From Streptomyces sp. NRRL F-6676 (lineage in GTDB: Bacteria; Actinomycetota; Actinomycetes; Streptomycetales; Streptomycetaceae), in NCBI RefSeq assembly GCF_000725625.1, contig NZ_JOHS01000049.1, positions 1 to 64,000 of the forward strand: DNA of 64,000 nucleotides, given 5' to 3'. Position 1 is the stretch's first letter. Each line of letters starts with the position of its first letter. The notes beneath the pieces are model-generated. The model saw nothing but the letters and a program-made list of their open reading frames with translations, made no database searches and had not been told where the DNA came from. A program made the position numbers and the translations under genes. This document shows, piece after piece, positions 47,899-59,286 of the stretch.

Positions 47899-49260
47899 CT
47901 ACGGCTGCTTGCGGCCGAGATGCTTGCGGGTCCACTCCACGGCGTCCGCGTACCGGGCCTCCCCGCCGTGCCGGGTGGGGTTGTAGTAGGAGCGGTCCTT
48001 GAGGGCGTCCGGGGCGTACTGCTGGGCGGCGATGCCCTCGGGCAGGTCGTGCGGATAGACGTACCCCTGGGCGTGGCCGAGCTTGGCGGCGCCCTTGTAG
48101 TGCCCGTCGCGCAGATGTGCCGGGACGGGGCCCGCGAGCCCCTTGCGCACATCCTCCAGGGCGGCGCCTATCGCCGTCGTCGCGGAGTTGGACTTGGGGG
48201 CGAGCGCGAGGGCGATCGTGGCGTGGCTGAGGGTGAGCGCGGCCTCCGGGAAGCCGATCATCGCGACGGCCTGGGCGGCGGCGACGGCCGTGGGCAGCGC
48301 GTTCGGGTCGGCGAGGCCGATGTCCTCGCTGGCGGAGATCATCAGCCGGCGGGCGATGAACCGGGGGTCCTCGCCGGCCTCGATCATGCGGGCCAGGTAG
48401 TGCAGCGCCGCGTCCACGTCGGAGCCGCGGATGGACTTGATGAGGGCGCTGGCCACGTCGTAGTGCTGGTCGCCGGAGCGGTCGTACTTCACGGCGGCCC
48501 GGTCGACCGTCTCCTCCAGGGTGGTCAGGCCGATCTCCGGCTCGCCCTTGTCCAGCGCGGCGCCGGCGGCCGCCTCCAGGGCGGTCAGCGCGCGCCGGGC
48601 GTCTCCACCGGCGATCCGCAGCAGATGCGCCTCGGTCTCCTCGGGGAGCGCGACGGCTCCCTTGAGCCCGCGCTCGTCGGCCAGCGCGCGGCGGAGCAGC
48701 CCGCGCAGGTCGTCGTCGGTGAGGGGTTCGAGGGTGAGCAGGAGCGAGCGGGAGAGCAGCGGGGAGATGACCGAGAAGTACGGGTTCTCGGTGGTCGCGG
48801 CGATCAGCGTGACCCAGCGGTTCTCGACGGCCGGGAGCAGGGAGTCCTGCTGCGCCTTGCTGAAGCGGTGGATCTCGTCGAGGAAGAGGACCGTCTCCGT
48901 GCCGTAGCCGCCGATGGCGCGGCGGGCGCCGTCGATGACCGCGCGGACCTCCTTGACGCCGGCGGTGATCGCGGACAGCTCCACGAAGCGCTTGTTCGTC
49001 GCCTTGGAGACGACGTACGCCAGGGTCGTCTTGCCGGTGCCGGGCGGGCCCCAGAGGATGACCGAGGAGGGGCCGGCCGGGCTGCCCGCGGAGGTGCCCT
49101 CGCCGACCAGTCTGCGCAGCGGGGAGCCGGGTTTGAGCAGGTGCTGCTGGCCCACCACCTCGTCGAGGCTGCGGGGGCGCATCCGGACGGCCAGGGGGCT
49201 GGCGGCCGGGTCCTTCTCCTGGCGTTCCTCGGCGGCGGCGGTGAACAGGTCGGGTTCCAC
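47899..49260 (-). CDS. rarA: Replication-associated recombination protein RarA (MgsA)
   Basis: The 453-residue AAA+ ATPase of the clamp-loader-like RarA/WRNIP1 family acts at stalled forks. Walker A is [17 protein letters not shown], Walker B is [16 protein letters not shown], sensor 1 is [13 protein letters not shown], and sensor 2 [12 protein letters not shown] is followed by the tetramerisation domain ([35 protein letters not shown]). The start is ATG 49260 ([14 protein letters not shown]), and the length is standard. Confidence 0.96.
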   Translation of the reverse strand: MEPDLFTAAAEERQEKDPAASPLAVRMRPRSLDEVVGQQHLLKPGSPLRRLVGEGTSAGSPAGPSSVILWGPPGTGKTTLAYVVSKATNKRFVELSAITAGVKEVRAVIDGARRAIGGYGTETVLFLDEIHRFSKAQQDSLLPAVENRWVTLIAATTENPYFSVISPLLSRSLLLTLEPLTDDDLRGLLRRALADERGLKGAVALPEETEAHLLRIAGGDARRALTALEAAAGAALDKGEPEIGLTTLEETVDRAAVKYDRSGDQHYDVASALIKSIRGSDVDAALHYLARMIEAGEDPRFIARRLMISASEDIGLADPNALPTAVAAAQAVAMIGFPEAALTLSHATIALALAPKSNSATTAIGAALEDVRKGLAGPVPAHLRDGHYKGAAKLGHAQGYVYPHDLPEGIAAQQYAPDALKDRSYYNPTRHGGEARYADAVEWTRKHLGRKQP

Positions 49261-49342
49261 GGAGAAAACCCTAAGTCACGCCACCGACAATGCGCGGCCG
49301 GCCGCCGGGGCGGGGCCCGCGGAGCCTGCGGCCCCGGGAGGC

Positions 49343-50011
49343 TCAGGAGGCCCAGAGCTGGCTGCCCCAGCGGGTGAGGACCAGCATCGCGATGATGCCG
49401 ACGTGGGTGACCGGCAGGACCCAGGTGAACTCCTTCAGGAAGTTCTTCACCGGGCGGGGTGCGGGCAGGAAGTCGTTGCGCACGTTGTGCGAGGTCACGT
49501 ACCAGAACATGGTGATCGTGATCACCCAGGCCAGGGAGCACCACAGGCACAGGGCGTTGATCTCGTACAGCGTCTGGAACTGCAACCAGGTGCAGAAGCC
49601 CACGCCGAAGAGCGTGCCGAAGTTGAAGGTCAGCCAGTACCAGCGGGGGAAGCGGGCGCGGGTGAGCAGGCTCATGCCGACGCAGATGACGATGCCGTAG
49701 CAGACCAGGCCGAGGAACGGGTTGGGGAACCCGAAGACCGCGGCCTGCTTGCTCTCCATCACGCTGCCGCAGGAGACGATCGGGTTGATGCTGCAATTCG
49801 GTGTGAACGTCCTGCCCTCGGCCTTGGCCTCGGCGATCTTGATCTTGTCCAGGGTGATGACCCAGGAAGCGAGCAGGCCGAGGGCGCCGGTGATCACCAG
49901 CATCACGGAGAAGACGCGGCCGGCGCCGACCGTGCGGGGCGCGGGGGTGTGCTCCGGCTCCGGGTCGGTGGCTTCTGTGGAGGCGTCCCTGACTGTCGTC
50001 TTGCTCATCAC
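49343..50011 (-). CDS. Vitamin K epoxide reductase (VKOR) family membrane protein
   Basis: The 222-residue protein has about five hydrophobic segments and the cysteine pattern of VKOR: Cys73 and Cys81 in the extracytoplasmic loop (NCSINPIVSCGSV) and the CLWC pair (Cys155, Cys158) in the next helix. Bacterial VKORs reoxidise DsbA-type thiol oxidases using quinone, so it probably supports disulfide formation in exported proteins. No DsbA gene is adjacent and no thioredoxin domain is fused. The start is at 50011, with the next Met two codons in as an alternative. It is flanked by rarA and hisS. Confidence 0.9.
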   Translation of the reverse strand: MMSKTTVRDASTEATDPEPEHTPAPRTVGAGRVFSVMLVITGALGLLASWVITLDKIKIAEAKAEGRTFTPNCSINPIVSCGSVMESKQAAVFGFPNPFLGLVCYGIVICVGMSLLTRARFPRWYWLTFNFGTLFGVGFCTWLQFQTLYEINALCLWCSLAWVITITMFWYVTSHNVRNDFLPAPRPVKNFLKEFTWVLPVTHVGIIAMLVLTRWGSQLWAS

Positions 50012-50199
50012 GCCGATTCCGTCGCTTGGGTGGGGTGGGTGGGCACGGTCATTGTGCCGTACGGGGAGGGTTGTTCACCGTTCGCTGCGGATAAGGAGGG
50101 GTGGTTGGGGGGTGCGGGGGGCCGGGTTCACGCCATCGAAGGACGGGGCGGGGGTACGGGTGAGCGAGCGTGGGGGCGGGCGTTCGTTTTCTCGCCCCC

Positions 50200-50256
50200 G
50201 CCGCCCCTGCCCTTCCCGTCCCCGGGGGGCAAGCCCCCGGACCCCCGAAAGACGCG
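50200..50256. repeat. Streptomycete intergenic repeat, copy 1
   Basis: A segment beginning CGCCCCCGCCGCCCCTGCCC (near 50203) recurs with the same flanking TTCCCGTCCC near 54771, giving about 30 identical bases. Next to it CCGGGGGGCAAGCCCCCGG forms a hairpin. This is the GC-rich dispersed intergenic element type common in Streptomyces genomes. Confidence 0.7.
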
Positions 50257-50257
50257 C

Positions 50258-50292
50258 GGTTCCCCGCACCCCTGATGGAGGCGCGGGGAACC
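50258..50292 (-). terminator. Hairpin after hisS
   Basis: GGTTCCCCGCACC pairs with GGCGCGGGGAACC over 13 bases with one mismatch, around a nine-base loop. It begins about 10 bases beyond the hisS stop and belongs to the same dispersed element type as 9737-9766 and 11763-11822. Confidence 0.65.
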
Positions 50293-50302
50293 CTCTGCCC
50301 CC

Positions 50303-51565
50303 TCAGCCCAGACGGGTTTCCAGTTCCGCGACGATTTCGTTGAGGCCGACCGGCGTCTGGTCGCCGGATTCCATGTCCTTCAGCTGGACCACGCCCTCCG
50401 CGAGATCCCGCTCGCCGGCGACGATCGCGAACCGCGCCCCGCTCCGGTTCGCGTTCTTCATCGCGCCCTTGAGCCCCTTCCCGCCGTACGCGAAGTCCGT
50501 CGCGATCCCGAGCTTGCGCAGCTCCGTCACCTTGGCGAACAGCACTCGTCGCGCCTCCTCGCCGAGCGGCACCGCGTACACGCTCGTCACGGACGGCAGC
50601 GGCAGTTCGACGCCCTCCGCCTCCAGCGCCAGCACGGTACGGTCCACGCCCAGCGCCCAGCCGACCGACGGCAGCGCGGGGCCGCCGATCATCTCGGAGA
50701 GCCCGTCGTAGCGGCCGCCGCCGCCCACCGCGGACTGGGCGCCCAGACCGTCGTGGACGAACTCGAAGGTCGTCCGGGTGTAGTAGTCCAGGCCGCGCAC
50801 GAGCCGCGCGTCGTCCTCGAAGGCGACGCCCGCCGCGGTGATCAGCTCGCGGACCTCCTCGTGGTACGCCTTGCACGCGTCGCAGAGGTAGTCCCGCAGG
50901 ATCGGGGCGTCGGTGAGCTGCTTCTGGACGTCGGGCCGCTTGTCGTCGAGGACGCGCAGCGGGTTGATCTCGGCGCGGCGCAGCGTCTCCTCGTCGAGGT
51001 CGAGGCCGCGCAGGAAGTCCTGGAGGGCGGCGCGGTAGACCGGGCGGCACTCCTTGTCACCGAGGCTGTTGAGCAGGATGCGGAAGTTCCGCAGGCCCAG
51101 CGAGCGGTACGCCTGGTCGGCGAGGATGATCAGCTCGGCGTCCAGCGCCGGGTCCTCCGCGCCGATCGCCTCGGCGCCGACCTGGGAGAAGTGGCGGTAG
51201 CGGCCCTTCTGGGGGCGCTCGTAGCGGTAGTAGGAGCCCGAGTACCAGAGCTTGACCGGGAGGTTGCCCGCCTTGTGGAGGTTGGCCTCCAGGGCGGCGC
51301 GCAGCACGGAGGCGGTGCCTTCGGGGCGCAGGGCGAGCCGGGAGCCGCCCTTGGTCTCGAAGGCGTACATCTCCTTGGTCACGATGTCGGTGGATTCGCC
51401 GACGCCGCGCGCGAAGAGCTCGACGCTCTCGAAGCCGGGGGTCTCGATGTAGCCGTAGCCGGAGTTGCGCAGCGGCCGGGCGATCGCCTCGCGCACCGCC
51501 AGGAACGTGGCGGAGTCGGGCGGCAGCAGGTCGTACGTGCCCTTGGGGGCCTTGAAAGTGCTCAC
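50303..51565 (-). CDS. hisS: Histidyl-tRNA synthetase
   Basis: The 420-residue class II synthetase has motif 1 ([18 protein letters not shown]), motif 2 ([30 protein letters not shown]), the HisRS-specific [15 protein letters not shown] and GGGGRYDGL boxes, and motif 3 ([13 protein letters not shown]), then the anticodon-binding domain. The frame is open to 51769, but GTG 51565 ([16 protein letters not shown]) with GGAG upstream is the standard start. It lies 13 bases after the MBL-fold hydrolase, a common actinobacterial pair. Confidence 0.97.
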   Translation of the reverse strand: MSTFKAPKGTYDLLPPDSATFLAVREAIARPLRNSGYGYIETPGFESVELFARGVGESTDIVTKEMYAFETKGGSRLALRPEGTASVLRAALEANLHKAGNLPVKLWYSGSYYRYERPQKGRYRHFSQVGAEAIGAEDPALDAELIILADQAYRSLGLRNFRILLNSLGDKECRPVYRAALQDFLRGLDLDEETLRRAEINPLRVLDDKRPDVQKQLTDAPILRDYLCDACKAYHEEVRELITAAGVAFEDDARLVRGLDYYTRTTFEFVHDGLGAQSAVGGGGRYDGLSEMIGGPALPSVGWALGVDRTVLALEAEGVELPLPSVTSVYAVPLGEEARRVLFAKVTELRKLGIATDFAYGGKGLKGAMKNANRSGARFAIVAGERDLAEGVVQLKDMESGDQTPVGLNEIVAELETRLG

Positions 51566-51578
51566 GGAGGGTTTCTCG

Positions 51579-52295
51579 TCACATTCCTCGTCGGGGAGCG
51601 CCGGGCGTGCCGCTGTCGCGGCTGCCCGCGGCCACCTGCCGCAGATACGGGTTGGTGGCGCGCTCCTGGCCGATGGTCGTCTGGGGACCGTGCCCGGACA
51701 GCACCACGGTCGAGTCCTCGAGCGGCAGGCACACGCGGGCCAGCGACGCGAGCAGCTCTTCCGTGTCACCGCCGGGCAGGTCGGTGCGTCCGACGGAGCC
51801 GGCGAACAGCAGGTCGCCCGAGAAGAGGATCGGCGGGATGTCCGCCGCCTCGGGCAGCCCGAAGGTCACCGACCCCTTGGTATGGCCGGGCGCGTGGGCG
51901 ACGGAGAACTCCAGGCCGGCCAGGGGCAGCACGGCGCCGTCGGCCAGTTCCTTCACGTCGTCGGGCTCGCCCACGGTCAGCTCGCCCAGCAGCTGGGCGC
52001 CGACGGAGCGGCCGAGGGCCTTCTCCGGGTCGCTCATCATGTAGCGGTCGTCGGGGTGGATCCACGCCGGTACGTCGTGGGCGCCGCAGACCGGCACGAC
52101 CGAGGCGACGTGGTCGAGGTGGCCGTGGGTGAGGACGACGGCGACGGGCTTGAGCCGATGCTTGCGCAGCGCGTCCTCGACTCCCTGGGCGGCCTCGTGG
52201 CCCGGGTCGATGATCACGCACTCCTCACCGGCGGCGGGGGCGACGAGGTAGCAGTTCGTCCCCCAGGCACCGGCGGGAAATCCGGCAATGAGCAC
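51579..52295 (-). CDS. Metallo-beta-lactamase fold hydrolase (glyoxalase II-like)
   Basis: The 238-residue protein has the binuclear zinc motif THGHLDH at residues 56-62, followed by the later ligands HAPGHTKGS (His), [15 protein letters not shown] (Asp) and VLSGHGPQT (His). The architecture resembles hydroxyacylglutathione hydrolases, but actinobacteria lack glutathione, so the true substrate (possibly a mycothiol or other thioester) is unknown. It is co-directional with and 13 bases upstream of hisS. Confidence 0.88.
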   Translation of the reverse strand: MLIAGFPAGAWGTNCYLVAPAAGEECVIIDPGHEAAQGVEDALRKHRLKPVAVVLTHGHLDHVASVVPVCGAHDVPAWIHPDDRYMMSDPEKALGRSVGAQLLGELTVGEPDDVKELADGAVLPLAGLEFSVAHAPGHTKGSVTFGLPEAADIPPILFSGDLLFAGSVGRTDLPGGDTEELLASLARVCLPLEDSTVVLSGHGPQTTIGQERATNPYLRQVAAGSRDSGTPGAPRRGM

Positions 52296-52517
52296 GTTCG
52301 TCCTTCTTGTCGTCTTCTGCCGCCGTTCGTCGCCGTACGGCCGGACATGGACTGCGTACGGAGACGGGCGGGCACCGGTCAGAGCCTACCGGCGCTGCCG
52401 TTTCCTCAGCGAACCCATATACGGTACGGGGCTACACGCAGACGGCCGGGCGTCCCACGCACGCGAACCGGTCGGCGCACGAGACGCTTGACACCAGACG
52501 CTTGAGGAGACAACACC

Positions 52518-53339
52518 GTGGTCAGCCAGGAACAGCGGCGGCGTCAGCTCGCCCGGGAGAAGTTCTTGCGGCAGCAGCAGCGGCGCACCGACGCGCGCCG
52601 GCGCGCGAAGGTGCGCAACTCCGTGATCGCCTCGGTGCTCGGCGTCATTCTGGTGGGCAGTGTGGCGCTGTACACGACCGGAGTGATGAAGGACGACGAC
52701 AAGAAGGAGAACGCGGGCGCGGAGGTGACGCCGAGCGCCTCCCCGACCACCAAGGCGCCGGATCCGTGCGACAAGGCCGCCAAGGGCAAGGTGAAGTCGC
52801 TGAGCTGGAAGAAGGAGCCGGCGATGACCATCGACAAGTCGGCGGACTACACCATGAAGCTCGCGACGACGTGCGGTGACATAGACATCGCCCTGAAGAC
52901 GGCGGCCGCGCCGCACACCGTCAACTCGTTCGACTTCCTCGCCGGCAAGGGGTTCTTCGACCACACCAAGTGCCACCGGCTCACCACCAACAGCATCTAC
53001 GTGCTCCAGTGCGGCGACCCGACGGGCAGCGGCAGCGGCGGTCCCGGGTACACGATCCCGGACGAGAACCTGAAGGACAAGAGCCTCAAGAAGGACACCT
53101 ACCCGGCGGGTACGGTCGCGATGGCGAACACCGGTCAGAAGCACACCGGCGGCAGCCAGTTCTTCCTCGTCTACAAGGACAGTCCGCTGCCGGCCAGCTA
53201 CACCCCGTTCGGGACGGTTTCCTCCGCCGGCATGAAGGTTCTGAAGAAGATCGCCGATGCGGGTGAGAACACCGGAGCGGGTGACGGCGCCCCGAACGCG
53301 ACCGTGGTGATCAACAAGGCCACCGTGACGAAATCCTGA
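52518..53339 (+). CDS. Membrane-anchored cyclophilin-type peptidyl-prolyl isomerase
   Basis: The 273-residue protein has a strongly basic N-terminus (SQEQRRRQLAREKFLRQQQRRTDARRRAK), one transmembrane helix (about 34-54, NSVIASVLGVILVGSVALYTTG), a Ser/Thr/Lys linker and a cyclophilin domain (about 105-273) with FDHTKCHRL, QCGDPTGSGSGGPGY, GTVAMANTG and GSQFFLVY. It should fold extracytoplasmic proteins. The GTG start 52518 has GAGGAG eight bases upstream. It is divergent from the MBL-fold gene, and the 222-base gap between them contains a TACGGT -10-like sequence but no convincing -35. Confidence 0.93.
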   Translation: MVSQEQRRRQLAREKFLRQQQRRTDARRRAKVRNSVIASVLGVILVGSVALYTTGVMKDDDKKENAGAEVTPSASPTTKAPDPCDKAAKGKVKSLSWKKEPAMTIDKSADYTMKLATTCGDIDIALKTAAAPHTVNSFDFLAGKGFFDHTKCHRLTTNSIYVLQCGDPTGSGSGGPGYTIPDENLKDKSLKKDTYPAGTVAMANTGQKHTGGSQFFLVYKDSPLPASYTPFGTVSSAGMKVLKKIADAGENTGAGDGAPNATVVINKATVTKS

Positions 53340-53372
53340 CCGTCAACTGCGGAATTTCGGTCGTGCGGGATG

Positions 53373-53402
53373 CGGACAGCCGCCCCGCCGGTCGCCTAGA
53401 TT
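53373..53402 (+). promoter_or_regulatory. Promoter of the DUF349 gene
   Basis: CGGACA, an 18-base spacer and TAGATT (53397-53402) fit a vegetative promoter. Transcription would start near 53409, giving a leader of about 65 bases before the GTG at 53475. Confidence 0.5.
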
Positions 53403-53474
53403 GGCCGTGACGAAACTGTGGACGATGCCCGGGGGTGTACCGCTCCCCCGCGCGCATCATGTGGAGGAGGCGCT

Positions 53475-54704
53475 GTGAGCAGCGACCCGTGGGGCCGCGT
53501 CGACGAGACGGGGACCGTGTACGTGCGTACGGCCGACGGCGAGCAGGTCGTCGGTTCCTGGCAGGCCGGCTCCCCCGAGGAGGCGCTGGCCTATTTCGAG
53601 CGCAAGTACGAGGGCCTGGTTGTCGAGATCGGCCTCCTCGAACGGCGGGTGCGGACGACCGATCTGTCCGCGAAGGACGCACAGGCCGCCATCGACCATC
53701 TGCGCGGGCAGGTGGACGCGCATCACGCGGTCGGCGACCTCCAGGCGCTCCGGGAGCGCCTGGACAAGCTGGTCGCGACCGTCGAGTCGCGCCGCGAGGA
53801 GCGCAAGGCGCAGCGGGCGAAGCAGTCGGACGAGGCGCGGCACGCCAAGGAGGCGCTGGTCGTCGAGGCCGAGGAGCTGGCCGGGTCCGACCAGTGGCGG
53901 GCGGCCGGTGAACGGCTGCGGGCGCTGGTGGACACCTGGAAGGGGCTGCCGCGCCTGGACCGCAAGTCGGACGACGAGCTGTGGCACCGCTTCTCGCACG
54001 CCCGTTCGGCGTTCTCCAAGCGCCGCAAGGCGCACTTCGCGCACCTGGACGCGCAGCGCGAGGAGGCCCGCAGGACCAAGGAACGGCTGGTCGCCGAGGC
54101 CGAGGCGCTGTCGGGGTCGACGGACTGGGGTGTGACGGCCGCGCGCTACCGCGAGCTGATGACGGAGTGGAAGGCGGCGGGCCGCGCGCAGCGCGAGCAC
54201 GAGGACGACCTGTGGAACCGGTTCCGCGGGGCGCAGGACGTGTTCTTCGCCGCCCGTGGCTCGGTCTTCGCCGAGCGGGACGCGGAGCAGGCCGAGAACC
54301 TCAAGCTCAAGGAGGAGCTGGCCGAGGAGGCGGAGAAGCTGCTGCCGATCGGCGACCTCAAGGCGGCGCGGGCGGCGTTCCGGTCCATCAACGAGCGGTG
54401 GGAGGCCATCGGCCATGTGCCGAGGGATGCCCGGCCGCGGGTCGAGGGGCGGATGCACACGGTCGACCGGGCGCTCCAGGAGGCCGAGGAGACGGAGTGG
54501 CGGCGGACGAATCCTGAGGCGCGGGCGCGGGCGGAGGGGTTGACGGGGCAGCTTCAGGCCGCGGTCGACAAGCTGCGCGGGCAGATCGAGCAGGCTCGGG
54601 CGCAGGGGAACGGCTCCAAGGCGGAGAAGCTCGAGCGGGAGCTCGAGGGGCGCCAGGCGCTGCTGGACCAGGCGTTGAAGGGGTTGCAGGAGTTCGGCGG
54701 CTGA
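53475..54704 (+). CDS. DUF349 domain-containing protein
   Basis: The 409-residue protein is almost wholly helical and highly charged, with three DUF349 repeats recognisable by W-x5-R-x-W/F-type segments: DQWRAAGERLRALVDTWKGLPRLDRKSDDELWHRF, TDWGVTAARYRELMTEWKAAGRAQREHEDDLWNRF and a third starting GDLKAARAAFRSINERWEAIGHVPRD. The last 60 residues are a likely coiled coil. The function is unknown; a related E. coli protein has DUF349 repeats too. GTG 53475 has a strong GGAGGAGG site six bases upstream. The gene is convergent with relA. It could bind nucleic acid or ribosomes, but that is speculation. Confidence 0.9.
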   Translation: MSSDPWGRVDETGTVYVRTADGEQVVGSWQAGSPEEALAYFERKYEGLVVEIGLLERRVRTTDLSAKDAQAAIDHLRGQVDAHHAVGDLQALRERLDKLVATVESRREERKAQRAKQSDEARHAKEALVVEAEELAGSDQWRAAGERLRALVDTWKGLPRLDRKSDDELWHRFSHARSAFSKRRKAHFAHLDAQREEARRTKERLVAEAEALSGSTDWGVTAARYRELMTEWKAAGRAQREHEDDLWNRFRGAQDVFFAARGSVFAERDAEQAENLKLKEELAEEAEKLLPIGDLKAARAAFRSINERWEAIGHVPRDARPRVEGRMHTVDRALQEAEETEWRRTNPEARARAEGLTGQLQAAVDKLRGQIEQARAQGNGSKAEKLERELEGRQALLDQALKGLQEFGG

Positions 54705-54724
54705 GCCCGTCGCCGTGAACTGTG

Positions 54725-54755
54725 CCGCCCCCGGTGCCTGGTGCGCCGGGGGCGG
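54725..54755 (+). terminator. Terminator after the DUF349 gene
   Basis: The 10-base-pair stem CCGCCCCCGG/CCGGGGGCGG has an 11-base loop and is followed by the U-rich TTCTGTGTGTGTTCC. It begins 20 bases after the stop. Confidence 0.8.
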
Positions 54756-54768
54756 TTCTGTGTGTGTT

Positions 54769-54866
54769 CCGCCCCCGCCGCCCCTGCCCTTCCCGTCCCT
54801 TCAAGGGGCTCCGCCCCCCTTGGACCCCGGGCGGGGCTTCGCCCCGTCGCGCGTTTTCCCGCGCCC
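54769..54866. repeat. Streptomycete intergenic repeat, copy 2, with hairpins
   Basis: This segment shares about 30 identical bases with the copy near 50203, then has CAAGGGG-CCCCTTG (54802-54822) and CGGGGC-TTC-GCCCCG (54832-54846) hairpins. It also contains the GGGGCTCCGCCCCC core of array A. It lies just downstream of relA on the minus strand and probably serves as its terminator. Confidence 0.7.
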
Positions 54867-54873
54867 TTCCGGG

Positions 54874-57399
<2,526 letters not shown>

Positions 57400-57518
57400 G
57401 AGGACTCCTCGTGCGCGATCCGGGTCCCCCGGTCAGGTTCCGGAGACCCCATGGTAGCGATCCCGGGCCGTGGGCTCCCGGTCAGGCGGCGGAGACGGGA
57501 CGCTACCAGCGAAACGCC

Positions 57519-57553
57519 CGGGGCGGGCGCCGGATTCCTCCGGGCCCGCCCCG
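57519..57553 (-). terminator. Terminator after apt
   Basis: CGGGGCGGGCGCCGGA pairs with TCCGGGCCCGCCCCG with a single bulge, around a four-base loop. It lies 28 bases after the apt stop and 120 bases before the relA start. Confidence 0.75.
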
Positions 57554-57580
57554 TATCGTCACAGGCTGCGTTCTGCCGGT

Positions 57581-58120
57581 TCAGACCTGGAGCAGCGCCT
57601 CCAGCGGGGCACCGTTCAGAGCCGGTTCCAGGCGGGCGCGGCCGCCGAGGAAACCGAGCTCCATCAGCACGGACACCCCGGCGACCTCGGCGCCCGCCCG
57701 CCGGATCAGCGCCAGCGAGGCCTCGGCGGTGCCGCCGGTGGCGAGCACGTCGTCGATGACCATGACGCGGTCGCCCGCGCTCAGGTCCTCGGCGTGCACC
57801 TCGATCTCGGCGGAGCCGTACTCCAGCTCGTAGGCCTGGCGCAGGGTCGCGCCGGGGAGCTTGCCCGCCTTGCGCACCGGGATGAAGCCGACGCCGGCGC
57901 GGACCGCGACGGGGGCGCCCAGGATGAAGCCGCGGGCCTCCAGGCCGACGATCTTCGTGGCGCCGTGCCGTACGGTCAGCTCGGCGAGGGCGTCGGTGAG
58001 CGCGGTGAACGCGGCCGGGTCGGCGAGCAGCGGGGTGATGTCCTTGAACATCACGCCGGGCTCCGGGTAGTCGGCGACGTCCCGGATGCGGCTCAGCAGC
58101 AGCTCTCGGATGTCGGTCAT
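57581..58120 (-). CDS. apt: Adenine phosphoribosyltransferase
   Basis: The 179-residue enzyme converts adenine and PRPP to AMP. The PRPP loop is RVMVIDDVLATGGTAEASLALI. Other family motifs are YPEPGVMFKDITPLL and VGLEARGFILGAPVAV. ATG 58120 overlaps the secF stop by four bases (ATGA), so apt is translated from the yajC-secD-secF transcript. The conserved order secDF-apt-relA links purine salvage with stringent response. A terminator separates it from relA. Confidence 0.96.
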   Translation of the reverse strand: MTDIRELLLSRIRDVADYPEPGVMFKDITPLLADPAAFTALTDALAELTVRHGATKIVGLEARGFILGAPVAVRAGVGFIPVRKAGKLPGATLRQAYELEYGSAEIEVHAEDLSAGDRVMVIDDVLATGGTAEASLALIRRAGAEVAGVSVLMELGFLGGRARLEPALNGAPLEALLQV

Positions 58121-59283
58121 CGGCGCTTCCCGGAGGGACGGCCGCGGCCGCGGTTGCGCGAGGAGGGCTGGCTGCGCGTGCCGGACGGGGCGCCGGTGCC
58201 GGAGCGCGGACGCTGGCCGACGACGGCGGGGGCGGCGTCCTCCGTGTCCTCGGCGTCTGCGGCGTTCCCCTCGTAATCGCCGCCGACGCCGGCCCCGGCG
58301 TGTTCGGCGTCCTCCGCGGCCTGCGCCCGCTTGGCGCGGACCCGCTTGGCGAGGGCCTTCATCGCCGGCTCGCGCTCCTTGAGGTCCGCGACGAGCGGGG
58401 TGGCGATGAAGATCGAGGAGTACGCGCCGGCCGCGAGGCCCACGAACAGCGACAGCGAGATGTCGTTGAGGGTGCCCGCGCCGAGGAAGCCGCCGCCGAT
58501 GAAGAGCAGACCGGCCACCGGGAGCAGTGCGACCACCGTGGTGTTGATGGAGCGCACCAGGGTGCCGTTGATCGAACGGTTGGCGACGTCGCTGTAGGTC
58601 CAGCGGGACTGCTTGGTGAGGTCCTTCGTCTGCTCCTTGAGGCTGTCGAAGACGACGACCGTGTCGTAGAGCGAGTAACCGAGGATCGTGAGCAGACCGA
58701 TGACCGTACCGGGCGTGACCTCGAAGCCGACGAGGGCGTAGATGCCGGTGGTGATGGTGATGTCGTGGATCAGGGCGACGAGGGCGGCCACGGCCATGCG
58801 CCACTCGAAGGCGATCGCGAGGTAGATCACGACCAGCACCATGAAGATCGCCAGGCCCTCCCAGGCCTTGTTGGCGATCTGCTCGCCCCAGCTGGGACCG
58901 ACCAGATCGGCGTTGATGTCCTCCGCGCCGATCTTCATGTCCTTGGACAGGGCGGCCTTGATCTCGTCGGACTTCGACGTGTCCAGGCCGGCGACCTGGA
59001 TGCGCAGACCGCCCGTGCCGAGCTTCTGCACGACCGCGTCGTGGCCCGCCGCGTTCTCCGCGTACGTCTCGGCCTGGGCGACCGAGACGCTGGTCTTCGG
59101 GGTGGTGAAGACCGCGCCGCCCTGGAAGTCGATGCCCATGTTCAGACCACGCACCGCGAGACCGACGATGGCGGTGATCGTGATGAGGATCGAGATGCTG
59201 TACCAGATCTTGCGGTGGCCGATGAAGTCGTAACCGACCTCGCCACGGTGGAGCCGGGCGCCGAGGTTGCCGAGCTTCGACAT
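58117..59283 (-). CDS. secF: Protein-export membrane protein SecF
   Basis: The 388-residue RND-like translocon accessory subunit has six expected transmembrane helices, the first near GLAVRGLNMGIDFQGG, a periplasmic P-domain (about 55-145) and the conserved GYSLYDTVVVFDRL-like GYSLYDTVVVFDSLKEQTK segment. The C-terminal 100 residues are a hydrophilic Ala/Arg/Ser-rich cytoplasmic tail, longer than in E. coli. It begins three bases after the secD stop. Together with SecD and YajC it uses proton motive force to pull secreted proteins outward. Confidence 0.96.
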   Translation of the reverse strand: MSKLGNLGARLHRGEVGYDFIGHRKIWYSISILITITAIVGLAVRGLNMGIDFQGGAVFTTPKTSVSVAQAETYAENAAGHDAVVQKLGTGGLRIQVAGLDTSKSDEIKAALSKDMKIGAEDINADLVGPSWGEQIANKAWEGLAIFMVLVVIYLAIAFEWRMAVAALVALIHDITITTGIYALVGFEVTPGTVIGLLTILGYSLYDTVVVFDSLKEQTKDLTKQSRWTYSDVANRSINGTLVRSINTTVVALLPVAGLLFIGGGFLGAGTLNDISLSLFVGLAAGAYSSIFIATPLVADLKEREPAMKALAKRVRAKRAQAAEDAEHAGAGVGGDYEGNAADAEDTEDAAPAVVGQRPRSGTGAPSGTRSQPSSRNRGRGRPSGKRR

Positions 59284-59286
59284 GTC

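Noticed and set aside
51566..51769. N-terminal extension of hisS
   Set aside because: The extra open frame is antisense-like sequence within the MBL-fold gene; the standard HisRS start is at GTG 51565.
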